From the NCBI GenBank assembly GCA_051294375.1, contig CM119265.1, positions 1,790,280 to 1,854,279 on the forward strand: a stretch of 64,000 nt of DNA. The letters run 5' to 3'. Each line of letters opens with the position of its first letter. Position 1 is the first letter of the stretch. Under the pieces are notes generated by a model that was given only the letters and a program-made list of their open reading frames with translations, made no database searches and was not told where the DNA came from. Of the stretch, positions 25,701-37,441 are shown piece after piece. The translations under genes were made by a program, and so were the position numbers. The stretch is from Paraspadella gotoi (Eukaryota; Chaetognatha).

Positions 25701-28700
25701 CTTTATCAACTACCAATGACAATTTATCGAACACCGACAAAAAAGAAAATCTATACCAAATAAACCACAAATCAATTAATCGACCAATCAGCAGCAAGTA
25801 TCAATCGACCAATGAGCGCAACCCAATCGAACTCACCTTCGACGCGACCTTGTCGATCATCCTCGCCGAATCGGGGAACTTCTGTGCGTCCCAGGTGAAG
25901 TACCTTTTGCCCCTCGTGTGCTCGATGTCCAACCAGATGACGTCGACGGGAATGTCGAACTTGTCGAAGTTGTTGTCGACGCCGAGGATGTCCTCCTCGT
26001 CGTTGTAGTTCCATCGGCATTGGTGGTAGGCGAGGGCGAAGGAAGGTGGGAGGGGGGTGGTGCCTGGAGGGAGGAGGAGGAGGAGGGGGAATCATGACGC
26101 CGTTGAATTCAGTTCCAATGGACAAAAATAAGGTCAACCTTTCAAGGGCTAAAAAGAAAGCGATGGCAGTTGAAGGTTCGGGGTTCACCCCAGTTGGTCA
26201 CTCTCTCTCTCTCTTACGATCCCCTTTCCCAATACTCTACCGAACATGGAAGTCTTAGGGACGTAATTACTCACCAGTGACCCGACCGTACTGACGGAAA
26301 ACGTCCTTGGCCGTCGGACCCATGAAAATGAACAAGTCGAGCAAACCTTGGGAGAGACGAAAAATAAAATTGGTAGGATTAATTTTAGATTTTAAGTAGA
26401 TATTTTCGACTGACCCGCTTCCGCCATCCAATGAGTGTCGACGTCGGGTCTTTGCTTTTCGCTGCTCGATGACGTCATGATGTCGTAGATCTGAACGAAG
26501 ATGAACTATTTCAAAAATCACAGATGAACTACAATTCATTCGCTACTAAAAAAAAATATATCTTTGTGTCCGATATCTCGGGGTTAAATCACTTGTCCTA
26601 TCATGAATTGGCTAAAAAGAAATGAGTCTACAAACCGCATTTCCTTCATGAACTTTTTAGTAGTGAAAGGTAAGTCTCAGGGAAAGTCACTTACTTTTTC
26701 GACGATCGTAAAAGTGAACAACTTTGCGTTTTAAAATCGAGAGAAGGAATGAAAAAGTACGATGAATAAAATTATAGCCGACTTACCCTAGTTAATTAAT
26801 ATGTCTCGTCTTTCCTCCGGTTACCTTTCTTCTTCCCGGTTGTGATCTTACCTTGGACATGACCCCCTTATCCGTGACGGTGTTTGAGATGTCCACCCAC
26901 ATTTCCGCGGCGTTGTTGAGGAAGATGCCCACCGTCCCGTCAGCTTCGTTGTGAGCCAACATGTAAGGGACTGAGCCGTAGAGGGCCATTGGATTGTTCA
27001 GCTCGTACTCGAACACGTCTGGGAGGAAATGAGGGGAGAAAAAGAAAGGAAAGGAAAAGAAAGGGGAGGAATGAAAAAGGGAGAAAAGGAAAGGGGAGGA
27101 AAGGAAAGGGGAGGAGAGGAAAGGAAAGGAAAGGAGAGAAAGGGAAAGGAGGAAAGGGAGGGGAGAAAAGGAAATGAAAGAGAGGGGAGGAAAGGAAAGG
27201 AAATGAAAGAAAAGGGGAGGAAAGGAAAAAATAGGGGAGGGGAGGAAAGGAAAGGGAGGACCCGGGTGAGGAAAGAAGAGTAACGGAAATGGATAAGAAA
27301 TAATAATAATTGTAATGGAAATAAAAGAGAAAATGAAAAGAAAAGAAATCTCACCGAGATTATAAAGTCTGTACGGATCCGTGGATGTGGTTGACCGAAG
27401 GGAGAACGAATCGGCGTGCTCCGGGATTCCGTAGACGTGTTGAAATCCCTGTAGGGAAAATCCCATAGAAGAAAAAAAAAGGGGGAAATAAAAAATCCTT
27501 TTAAAGAACAAATTTTCAATTTCAATTCAAAGAATCAATTTTGTTAAAGACAAAAAGGGAAAACAAAATTATGGACCAAAAAGTAAAAAAATGTAGTGAA
27601 AAATCCGGTTAAATCCGGTTAGAGAGAAAATGTGAGCGACTCTTCGATTCAAGAACCTGAAAGGAGACGTCGATCCCGACGGACGACGGACCGCGAGGAC
27701 GAGAGTCAACGTGAGATTTCCACGATTCCGTGATTCCTTTCTCGTCGTGAGCTCCTGCCTCTTCATCGTGGTGGTGAGAGTCATCCGCTGAAAATGGGGG
27801 AAGGGCATTAGGGTCAGCTCTCGCTCTCTCTCTCTCGCTCTCACCATTCCCATCTTCATTCTCCTTCTTCACTTCCGCCGGCTTCGCCTCCTCGTGCTTC
27901 TTCTTATAGTGTTCCCAAAGCAGCTTTCCCTTCGCGTTGATGCTGATCAAAGCTTCGCCGGATTCGCCGATCAGGTCGATTCTTCGGGAGGCAGGGGGGG
28001 GGAGAAAAGAAAAAATTGGCCACAATGACCGGTGATTCCAAAACCATCTTCTTCCATGTTACCCTTCTTACCCACATTACAAGAAGGGTGATTCGACTGA
28101 GCATTGAGCAAGTATAGTTTTCTGCGCTCTATCAACCTTTATGTAAGAATTATATAACATCTGTTTTAACGAACGGTTCGGCGCTAAATAATACAATATG
28201 CAAATGAGATTGAGGGTTTCAATCTAGTTTAAGATGATCTCTAATTTTAAGATGATTTTTATTAATGATCTATAATTCAAGATGATCTCTAATGATGATT
28301 TATAATTTAGGGTGATCTCTATTAATGATCAATATTCTATAATTAAGAATAATCTCTTCCTCTAACCTGAACGGCTTCGGGTAGACGATGACCTTCGTCT
28401 TTTCGCCCAAATCTAAAGAGACGACGCCGTCGGCGCCGGTCGTTCGTTTGAACGGAAGTGGGCGTGGCGGCGTCGCCAATGAATCTTTGACTTCGAAACG
28501 CGGATGGGCGCCGTCGACCTCGTTGAGGACGACTCTGAAGGTAGGGTGGGAGGGATAGATGGGAGAGATTATAAAAAAAGGGAAAGAGAAAAAAGAAAGG
28601 AAATAAGGAGAAGGAAAGAAAAAAATAGAAAAATCAAATTAAAAAAAGAGAAAAACTCCACCTGACGCTATTATCCTCCAGCCTCCAAATCTCCAGTCGC

Positions 28701-28993
28701 AGCCGCTCGTCCTGTTTCCCCTCGACGACCAAATCGGCCGACAACCGATGATCCTGCTCCTTCCAACTTCCCGCCAACACCTCGTGCTTGGAGGATCCCT
28801 CGACGACGGCGCGCTGGAGCTTGCAGAAGCCGCTCTGGTCGCAGGTCTTGAAGTTGTTGCGGTCAACGGAGAGGGAGGAGGGGAGGAGGAGGAAGAGGAG
28901 GAGGAGGAGAAGCGGAGGAGATCGTTTGTGGAGGACGAGAAAGGAGGGGAGGGACGACGACGACGACGATGAAGACGACGACGATCGCCGCAT
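22720..28993 (-). CDS. GANAB: Neutral alpha-glucosidase AB (glucosidase II catalytic alpha subunit, GH31)
   Basis: Seventeen exons in phase: 28993-28662, 28534-28367, 27981-27845, 27787-27657, 27448-27355, 27018-26852, 26490-26415, 26346-26275, 26063-25837, 25558-25342, 25262-25167, 25068-24841, 24619-24463, 24215-23980, 23632-23417, 23098-22947, 22881-22720; about 955 aa (human 944). It trims the inner glucoses from N-glycans in the ER lumen, working with the beta subunit PRKCSH. Visible: leucine-rich signal peptide, start of the mature protein [29 protein letters not shown], nucleophile Asp (about residue 551) in [19 protein letters not shown], acid/base Asp (about 627) in [10 protein letters not shown], and [15 protein letters not shown]. 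The intron at 27788-27844 is 57 nt, in frame and stop-free, so it can be retained. The gene lacks a KDEL-type signal, as expected for this family. Confidence 0.97.
23099..23206. repeat. GGAGGAAAG polypurine repeat before a GANAB acceptor
   Basis: GGAGGAAAGGA-type units on the plus strand form a pyrimidine tract on the coding strand directly upstream of the exon starting at 23098. Confidence 0.85.
27019..27265. repeat. GGAAAGGAAAGGGGA polypurine repeat before a GANAB acceptor
   Basis: About 245 bp of almost pure purine on the plus strand, ending at the acceptor of the exon starting at 27018. Both strands give long ORFs by composition only. Confidence 0.85.
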
Positions 28994-29279
28994 CTTAGTT
29001 TCTTTCAGTTCGATCAAGCTGCGAATTGATGATGTTGTTGTTGTTGTGATTGAAGTTTCCGTTGTGGTTTTTTTTTCTTCTTTTTTTGATTCGTATAGTA
29101 AAACTAAAAAATAAAGGCGCAAACCGTTATTAACCGATAATATAAAACCCATATCACAATCGTTATAAAAGTCAAGCCGTCACTAAAAATGCAATAAATC
29201 TGGTAATAATAAAAACTATTAAGGCAGTGAAGATCACAGTTAAACCAAAATCGACTTCCATTAAAAAACTTCAAGGATC

Positions 29280-32200
29280 CTATGGGTCTTCTTCTTCAAT
29301 CAGATCATTGATGAGTTTTTCTATTTTTTCCTGTTTTTCCATCAATTTTTTTTTCCTAAATTCCCATTGAAGTTCTTCGCCGTAAAATAGCGAAGCCTCG
29401 GTCGCGTATTCTTCGGCTTTTTGGAGGGAATCAACGTCCTGGGGAGAGAAAGAAAGACAAGTTAGGTTGGTAGACATATACAGAAGGCTTCATATTATCA
29501 AATGAGGTCCTGTGGCGAATCCTAAATTCGACTCCCGTATAGCTTGGTGAAACTCAGCTCGTCCCATTGGCTTGGACAGCGTTAGTTCCGGGTTCAATCC
29601 CCTCACAGTCACGCTGGTTAAAGTGTAATGGTGTCGGCATAAACACGCCAGTGACATTGGGTGGTCACTGCAGGTCCAAAGCCCTGAGCGCCAGCTGTCG
29701 GGAGATGCCTCACACCCAAGGCATCACACATGTCCCTCCGTTGCCATAGTACCCCTTTTTTGTGACCAGAATCTGTTCCCACCAAACTACCCGATCGAAT
29801 TTTACATATACAGTCCTAATGACAATATAAATGGAACTATAGATGCAAATTTTGATATTCAACCCCTGACAAGAAATACACGGTCCTGGGGCTGAACCCC
29901 ATGCGGGTCAAAAAAGGCAAAACATTTATTTTCATATTTTAATATTTTTAGTAGCATCATTAAAAAATTTCTCGGCTCAGGGGTTAAATATTGAAATTTG
30001 GTCCAGTAGTTTTCTCGGAACGTGTTCTGGTCACAAAAAAAGGGTACCTCATTTTATAATATGAAACCTTCTGTAAATCAAAAAGCTCCTAATTTAGGGA
30101 AAAGACAATTCCAATTGTTCCGCCTCATGAATATGTATTTTCTACCAACAAACACAACCGACAAAGCAACTCATCGACTATAGGTTTACTCTAATCAAGT
30201 GAAACTTTTAAAACGACACCCCGATGCGGTGACCCCTTTCCTAACCTGCTCCTCTTCGCCGTATTTTAGATAAGCGTCAACCAAGTCGGTCAAAACCTTC
30301 ACCGTCCAAATATTCCCATCGGGGAAATATTTTTTTCTCAAATCGTTGGCCTCCTCTAATTCCGCCAGACCTTCGCGCCACTTTTTCATATAGATGCAGC
30401 AGTTGCCAGAGTTTTTGAGCAGCGTGACCATTTGCGGCAAGTCCAAGGTCTCCAACCGGCCCATTATATCTCGAGATGCTCGGTATTTGGAACGGGCATC
30501 TTCGTAGCTTTTGTTTTCCATCAAAAAGTCGCCGAGCCTCTTGAAGGCCGTGGCCGCTTGTTCGTGATCGCCCAGACTCTTCCGAAACTTGTCGCAACAT
30601 TCCTTCAAGACCTCCTCGGCTTTTCGCCGGTCTTCCGGACTGGCCGGCGTCGGCGGTTTCTTCGGCTCCGTCCAAACAGGCGCGCTCTCTGCTTTAGCCA
30701 GGCACATCTTGTACTCCCAAAGGTCAAGATCCCTGTGTCTGGCGACTTCGCCGCTACCCTGCCAGCTTTCCAAAGCAGAGATTGATTTTCGAAAGAAATC
30801 GATGCTTTTCGCTCTGTCCTTTGGATGCCCATGTGACCGCGCCTGAGCGTAGTTGAAGTAGGCCTCGGCATGAGGCGAACATCTTTGCTCCTCCACGATC
30901 CGTTGGGCTTGCTGAATGTCCTCTATGTTTTGACCAGGCTTGTCCCGCCGTCGCAGTTGATTGCAATGACAGAGGGCGACGACGAGCAGGTTTCGAACTC
31001 CGGACCTCTCCGTCTCGTTCTCCGCGCAATCCCGTTCCATCCAAAACTGGCAGACGTCGCGAACGCTCTCGGTGATTTTCAACAACCTCTCAAAGGAGAC
31101 GCAGTATTCTAAAAACATAAAAGTTTTGGTCAAGCGCCACTCACTTCCGGCGACGGTGGAGATCAACGCCGCGTGTAATCGCGGGTCATCCTCCAAGTCT
31201 TCGTCGTTCGGCGTCAATCGACGAAACACTTGCTCGAAGTAGGACCTCTCTCCGCGGTACCGCTTCAGCGCCGGGGAGAGGCCGTCCAGCCTCCACGACG
31301 CCTCGCCAATTTCGATCAAAATATTGACAAAATGACGGAAAAAAAAGGCGGCGTGAATTTGGATTCGATCGAAAAGTCTGGGCGAATTGAGGACAACTTG
31401 GCGAATGAGACCGTGCAAGGAATGAAGATGCCCTTTGGGTCGAATGATTCCTCTCTTCAGCAACTCGTTCCAAGTGGAACTGAAGAGCGGAGGGTTGAGC
31501 GGCCGGTTGAGCGACTTGGACATTCGTCGGAGAGTCTCCCGAGTGAATCCCGAGTCGAAGACGCCGGCGAGAGACACCACATCGTTCTGGACATCGGACA
31601 AATCATCAAAGGCCCTATTGAGGAATTTCAAGTCATCCACGTTTTCGACACTGTTTTTGCAGAGAATCCAGACGTAGAGAGGATACCCTTCCGACAAATT
31701 CGAGATTTTTTCGATCTCTGTCTCCTTCAGCTTCTGATTCAAACATCTGAGCCACTCCTCCGTACAACTCTGCGTCAAAGGCTTCAATTCCAACGTCTCG
31801 CAATCGTTGATTGGCAGCTTCGGAAGATCGATGGACGTGGCCACGACTTTTACGTTGCCGCAACCCACGAGTTTGGCGAGGAACTTGGAGAAGACGTCTT
31901 CCTGCGCCGCAGACTTGAGGAGAGACTCGCATCCGTCAAAGACGAAGAGGAACTCTTGCGGAGATCGCTGTTTGATCAAGTGAAGACACCGCGATGCCGG
32001 ATTCTTCGTGAAAATCTTTTGAAACACCTCCTCCCCAATCAGTTGGAAGAGATCGTCCGGAGTCTTCTCCAGCAAATCGTCAAAGAGAAAGCGTCGACCA
32101 GCGAAGGTGGATGCGAGCTCTCTGGCCACTTGGTGCGCCAACTCAGTCTTGCCGACGCCAGGGTGACCGTGGATGAAGACGATCGAGCTGACGTAGAATT

Positions 32201-33239
32201 GGGCGACGAGGGTGTTGATCTCTTCTCTCCGATTGACGGAGATCAAATGTCGGACGGGTCTGTTATGATCGAAGACGGTATGGGATCGAAGCTCAAAACC
32301 CGCCGGTTGAGGCGGAGCCGGCGGCGGAGGAGAAATTATAATTTGATTATTGTCACCGATGACTGGAGTGCATTTATCGGCGGTGATGTTTACGATTCGG
32401 TTCGAGGAATGAAGGGCCAAAGCTCGCGCGTGTTCTTGGACGGAATCTAAGATATAAGTTGCGACTCGATCTTCCCGAGGGACGGTCGCGCTATCGATTG
32501 GGAGAGCGGCGAAGGCATTGGTGGGAAGAGCGGCCGATTGCGAATATTGAGCGGCGATAGGAGGGATGTTGTTGATTGGAAATGCAGCGGGTTGTTGAGC
32601 ATTAAAAGGATTAAGATAAACGCAACCATCTGGAAGAGCGGAAAAAGCTTGCACGGTATTGCTGGAAAAATCAGCGAAGACGAGGCCATCCGTTTGAGGG
32701 TCGTTGGAAGCCGCTGGAGGATTACCACGAGAAGGGGTGGGAGCCTGACTCTCCGATCGAACGGCAAAGGCATGAGCGTTAACAGGATAAGCTTCGGAAG
32801 AGGATTCGATCGGGGGTTGACAGTCTTGTTTGGCGGAAGATCTCAGCTCCGATTCACTTTCGTCGTCGTCATCATCATCATCATCATCATCATCAATGTC
32901 GTCGTCGTCGTCGTCGTCATCATCATCGTCGTCATCGGCCCAGAGGGCCGGGTCAATGTCGCTATACTTCGACGCTAGGGACTCGCCGTCGATCGCCTCC
33001 GAGTTTCGCGATTCCATCGTTTTCGTTTTTAGGTTCGGGATCGTCGCCGTCGTCGTCTGGCCAGCGGATGAATCCTCTTCCGGTTCCATCGACAAATGAA
33101 AGTCCGTTGGATCGCGTCTCGCTTCTTCCCTTTTCTTTTTGCGATCGAGACGAGAGATTTGACTCTGATCGAGAATGGAGGATGAGACGCCATCTTGTGC
33201 ATCGGGGATGTGGTTGGCCAGAAGCGTAGAGTCCGTCAT
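29280..33239 (-). CDS. STAND P-loop NTPase with RHIM-like motif and C-terminal TPR-like repeats (intact copy)
   Basis: A 998-codon first exon (33239-30246, donor CAG|GTTAGG) joins in phase 0 to a last exon (29438-29280), 1050 aa. Order: charged, disordered N-terminus with a segment around DPTDFHLSMEPEED; two poly-Asp runs (about residues 102-126); Ser/Pro/Asn linker; a RHIM-like sequence PVIGDNNQIIIS (292-303); P-loop GHPGVGKT (358-365); Walker B-like EFLFVFDG (429-436); NB-ARC/winged-helix-like region with GYPLYVWIL (518-526); then helical repeats, including AATAFKRLGDFLMENKSYED, that look like TPRs. This is the layout of NLR/APAF1-type STAND switches: N-terminal effector, central nucleotide switch, C-terminal sensor. 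Innate immunity or cell death is inferred. The single intron holds a MITE split by a SINE. A decayed paralogue lies at 44177-46061. Confidence 0.85.
29481..30073. mobile_element. Tc1/mariner-type MITE with about 58-bp terminal inverted repeats, interrupted by a SINE
   Basis: The left end CAGAAGGCTTCATATTATCA...GAGGT (29481-29508) continues after the SINE as ACCCCTTTTTTGTGACCAGAA (29751 on). The right end (about 30016-30073) is the reverse complement of this joined arm. Both ends are flanked by TA (29479-29480 and 30074-30075), the usual mariner target duplication. It has no coding capacity. It lies in the intron of the STAND gene. Confidence 0.85.
29509..29750 (+). mobile_element. tRNA-derived SINE, family B (complete copy)
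   Basis: About 242 bp, very similar to the reverse complement of 42527-42788. TATAGCTTGGTG resembles a pol III A box and GGGTTCAATCCCC a B box. It is inserted exactly within the left terminal repeat of the MITE, so it is younger than that element. Confidence 0.85.
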
Positions 33240-35230
33240 TTTCGCCCAATTTTTTTTTGTTAAGTAAGTGGTCCAAAAATTAATGACATTTTTTTACGAA
33301 CTCTTACATCCTTCCAACGTGTCCCTCCATTCTTCAAAGGAACATAATTACAAAAGCTGGAAGAAAAAAAATCAGGCATCTGTATATCAGAACCGAATGA
33401 GCTTCTTTTCGCTGCTTATCAATGAACATTCAAATAAAAACAATAAAAACTGAATGACAAGACATTGTTCATTTTAACAAAGTCTCCAATCCGAAGAAAT
33501 GGCGATTGGCGAAGATTGAGGTTCCAACTCAAATTGCTGTCGAGATGAAACGCCTTCTTTATTTGGGTTTAATGCATCTTCTTTTTTTTTGTTGTATTAC
33601 AAACAAATTCAAACGGATGATAATTTTTAAAAAAGGAAAAAGATTTTCTATTTTTATTTATTTTCTTACACTAGATTTCCATTCTGTGCAATTTTCTAAG
33701 GCTTGATTCTCTATCTTTCACGTTTAAGCTAATTGTTATAATCTCGGAAATGTTCAAGCTCCAATGAGATTACAACCTGCCTAATTCGGCCAAGAGGCAA
33801 AATAAACTTTAAAGTGCTTTTTGTGAAATTCTGTCGTAGTTAAGAAATTTCCTTTACAGTAGCTGGGTAAATAACTTTTTCGACTAAGCTTACAGACCAT
33901 CATCATTCATTGTTATGAAATTGGTACAACCAATATAAAAATTTTTTTTTAAATGTAGAGTTCAAATTTCTGGAGAAATTTATAAAACTTCCTTTACCTT
34001 AGGAATTTGAGATACTCTTTTCATCAAAAACTATTTTCTAAATCTTTACTATACCTTTATACTAAAAAAATAATTTTTAATACAGCAATACTGTGATTTT
34101 TTTAAAATGATCCAATTCCTTTACATATGTACACAACTTGTTTTAACAAATATTTCGTAAGGATTAAGATTAGTTTACAGTGTTAAATAACAAATATTAA
34201 AGTATAAACATTACCAAACTAGAGAAAATGCATTGTTCAAGTTTTGAAGAATAAATATTGAAATTAGGAAAGCCAATAAAACCTAATTACAAACCCCCAT
34301 AATATTTTTGATGAACACTTGTTACTAGAAATTAGAGCAATCCAGCCTATTTTTGTTCCTCAAAATAAATCACTGATCACCGATATAAACCGAACTTAAA
34401 AGTTTTTGTTTATTTTCAATGAGGCCACAAAAGCGATGACGCAACTGTAATTTATTATTAAAAAAAAATTAGCTTGTATTTTTCACACCGTTTTCAAAAA
34501 TATAAAACAATCTACAACAAAAATTATTTGTTGGAAAAACCAAAATTATTAAAATTTAGAAAATGAAGTTTGGAAATTTCTATCAAGAGAAGGAAAAAAA
34601 GATATTGAAAGTTCTCTGATATTTTATCAATCTTAATTTTCATTCTATCCCTAATTTATTTATGTAATAATCAATGATGCGAAATCGAACAATCGCAATT
34701 TTTTTAAATTGAACTATAAAAGCAGCACGATTTCAGCAAAAAGATTATCATTAGTAAGCTACACAAAGTCCGTCCTGAGAGGATTATTAGAACGCGTAAA
34801 ATACGAATTGAGGGGGATGGAGGGGAAAGGTTGAGGGACGTTTGCCTTTTAAATAACAACCTAAATAAAATCACAAAGAAAGTGATTAAGCGTGTCGTCG
34901 TCGTCGTCGTCGTCGGACAAAGCATTCAAATTACAACTGAAAAAAAAAAAAAGATTCATGCACAAAAAAAAATATTCCCTAAAACGAAAAATTGGAAATG
35001 AAAAAAAAAACAACAAAAAAACCGGGGCAGTTGCTTCCATCTTATTTCTTTTTTTCTTTTTCTTCTACTGCGCCAAAGAGAGAGAAGTTGGCGATGGAGC
35101 TAGTATAAAAGAGAGAGAGCGAGAGACGATTAAAAGGGAAGAAAAAAAAAAGAAATAGAGAAAGAAAAGAAGAAGTGAAAAGGGTGGGGCGAAACGAGCG
35201 AGGTCGTCGTCGTCGTCGTCGTGGTCGTCA
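33240..35230. other. Intergenic, very AT-rich, no gene seen
   Basis: Between the STAND start codon and the UBE2M stop codon. A copy of the ATTGGTACAACCAAT palindrome sits at 33913-33935. Short ORFs at 33268-33453 and 33506-33706 are AT-rich and unsupported. Confidence 0.5.
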
Positions 35231-35917
35231 TCATTTGAGACAACGTTCAAAGTAGTTGTTGCCGACGTATCCGCCGCGCATCGATTTTTGAACATTTTGC
35301 TCGAAGACTCGACGATTAGACTGGAGCACCTCGGCCGCCTCCTTGTTGAGCGGATCCTCCGGGTTGGGTTCGAGGAAGAGATACTGGAGTCCGTAGATGA
35401 TGGAGTTGATGGTGAGGACGGGTTTCCAATCCTCGCGCAGGATGTTGAGGCAGATGTTGCCCTCGAGGTCAATGTTCGGGTGATAGACCTGCGTCTCGCA
35501 TTTGACCTTCGGAGGTTCGTGGGGGTAAGCCTGACCCACTTTGAAGCTGAACACGAATCTCCCGCCGCGGTAAAAGCCCTATTTTTTTTTTTTTTTACGT
35601 ATTCATAATTAAATAATTACAATAAGAAAAAATTCGCCCAAAACACGGGACTCGCCTCATCAGGACAAATGGTCAGCTTGAAAGTGAGTAGATCGTCCGG
35701 ATCGGGAAAGTCCACGTTGCAAGTTTTTGGCAAACTGAGCTCGTTTATATCTGAGAGGCGAAACATATAATCTTAGTATTTATAACTCGTTTCAAACAGA
35801 GTTAAACTTACCTTTCGTGATGCGTAACTGCGCGGCGGACGCTTTCTTCTGCGTCGAAGGCTTCTGACTGTTTTCACCCTCTTTCTTTTGCTGCTTGAGC
35901 GAAAAGAGTTTTATCAT
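35231..35917 (-). CDS. UBE2M: NEDD8-conjugating enzyme UBC12
   Basis: Three exons (35917-35812, 35750-35656, 35578-35231), 182 aa against 183 in human. The NEDD8 E1-binding N-terminal tail [13 protein letters not shown] is conserved, followed by a [10 protein letters not shown] helix. The UBC core has [20 protein letters not shown], where Cys110 is the catalytic cysteine that carries NEDD8 for transfer to cullins. The C-terminus MRGGY...YFERCLK is typical. Intron 2 uses a GC donor (GAG|GCGAGT) rather than GT, and its 3' end has a run of A directly before the TAG acceptor, an unusually weak acceptor. Confidence 0.97.
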
Positions 35918-36248
35918 TTTGACAGACTAAAACAGTTCCTAATCACCTGAAAAACAATCCGTTGTTATTAATAACGTTTAAAATATAACAAAGTAATAAG
36001 AAGAATAAAAGACAAGTGAGCTTTTCAAAAAATCTACGATCAAAACAAAGCGATGACGAGAACGAAAGAGAAGACGTATCACGTGGCAGCCACTTTCGGA
36101 TTATCTTGGATCTTGACACTAAATGTAAATGCAGATTGATCAACAACCAACAATGACTTAGAAGACATCCTACACCATTAAAAAAACAAAAAATCACAGC
36201 ACCATTTTAAAACTGACGCGTAAAATAAATCTAGCCTTTTTAACTTTT

Positions 36249-37274
36249 TTAACCCTTCTCTTCTATCCAATCCTTATTTCCATTCTCCCTATACCATTTC
36301 CTAAAACCCGCGAACCCATAAACTCCGCACTTTTCACCCGCTATCCACGCGGCGAACTTCAAAGCCTCCTCCACCTCCGCAGGACTGAATCGCACGCCGC
36401 CGCCGCCGCCGCCGCCCCTACCAGGCCCCAACCTCGCTCGATTGAGACGATGAACGACGGCGGCGACGAAGGTGTCTCCAGCGCCGAGGGTGTCAACGAC
36501 GCCGCCCGCCGGCCGATAGGCGTCCACCAGGACCAGATGGTCCGAGTCTTTGAAGGCGGCAGCGGCGCCGATATCGCCCCAAGGAACTACGACGACGGCG
36601 CCGGGCGCCAATGAAGCGGCGAATCCGCGCGCCGCCGATTCTCGATCGGCGAATCCTTTAAACGCCGCTCGGGCTTTACTGACGAAAACGACGTCGCCGA
36701 CTGAAACGAGATCGTCTGGAATCTCTGCTCTCGCCTTCTCCACTTCCACCGAAACGATCGTCCGCTCTGCCTCGGTCCGATCCGCCTCCGCCTCCCGGAT
36801 GGAACGAATTATCTCCAGAATCTCCGCCCAATTGTATCGACCTTCGAAGTGGATCCATCCGAAACGGGATCGGTCGACCGACTCGAACTGGGCCGGCCCC
36901 ACTTCCGGAGCTCCCTTCCCGTGAAAGGAGATGGTTCTGGTGCCCGTTGATCGGCTGAGGATGCAGGTGGCGACGCCGATGGGCGCCTGCGAGACGCCGT
37001 CTTCGTCGTAGTAGCGAATGTGACGGACGTCGATCCCGAAGGAAGCGAAGTCATCGATGATGAAGTCGCAGAAATGATCCTTCCGCTTCAAGTAGCTCAA
37101 GCAGGCGACGTCGTCGCCGAGGACGGCGAGGACCGAAGAGTTGTTGGAGGCGTTGCCGCCGCGGCAGAGGTATTGCTCCAGGCAGCGGTTGTCCGAATCT
37201 TCGATCGGGTAAGTTTGACAAACGCAGACCATGTCGATGCAAGTCTTACCTACGCAGAGGATGGCTCGGGACAT
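36249..37274 (-). CDS. KHK: Ketohexokinase (fructokinase, PfkB/ribokinase family)
   Basis: Single exon, 341 aa, longer than human KHK (298) mainly through insertions. N-terminal ILCVGKTCIDMV, substrate-binding GGNASNNSSVLAVLG (39-53), KWIH-like FGWIHFEGR (138-146), VSVEVEK (174-180) and VVDTLGAGDTF (259-269), where Asp267 is the catalytic base of the anion-hole motif. It phosphorylates fructose to fructose-1-phosphate in the cytosol. A poly-Gly run near residue 285 and a C-terminal extension after the usual KCG-GF end are local additions. The lack of introns contrasts with its neighbours and might mark a retrocopy origin. The stop lies about 330 bp from UBE2M and the start about 170 bp from the MED22 stop. 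Confidence 0.95.
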   Translation of the reverse strand: MSRAILCVGKTCIDMVCVCQTYPIEDSDNRCLEQYLCRGGNASNNSSVLAVLGDDVACLSYLKRKDHFCDFIIDDFASFGIDVRHIRYYDEDGVSQAPIGVATCILSRSTGTRTISFHGKGAPEVGPAQFESVDRSRFGWIHFEGRYNWAEILEIIRSIREAEADRTEAERTIVSVEVEKARAEIPDDLVSVGDVVFVSKARAAFKGFADRESAARGFAASLAPGAVVVVPWGDIGAAAAFKDSDHLVLVDAYRPAGGVVDTLGAGDTFVAAVVHRLNRARLGPGRGGGGGGGVRFSPAEVEEALKFAAWIAGEKCGVYGFAGFRKWYRENGNKDWIEEKG

Positions 37275-37441
37275 TTTTTTTTAAACTTCAGCTTTAAGTC
37301 CGTATTTTTATAACTAGAAAAAAATAATGACAACGAAATATATAAAATAAAAGCTAGAGAATATAAAAATGAATCGGCAGAAAGGGAAAAAAAAGATTCG
37401 TCCAGCCGCAGAATTCGGCCTGCAGTCGCAGACTTCCTGCA

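Noticed and set aside
26989-27525. Long Lys/Glu/Gly ORFs (plus) and Phe/Leu/Ser ORFs (minus)
   Set aside because: Produced by the polypurine repeat in a GANAB intron; no protein-like sequence.
22720-28993. GANC or lysosomal GAA instead of GANAB
   Set aside because: The start of the mature protein (VDRNNFKTC), the acidic linker and GYSSAP-type end fit GANAB, and no trefoil domain is present as in GAA.
31230-32450. 406-codon plus-strand ORF
   Set aside because: It is antisense to the STAND gene, whose minus-strand frame carries a P-loop, Walker B and conserved repeats. The plus-strand translation has no domain and mirrors the codon bias.
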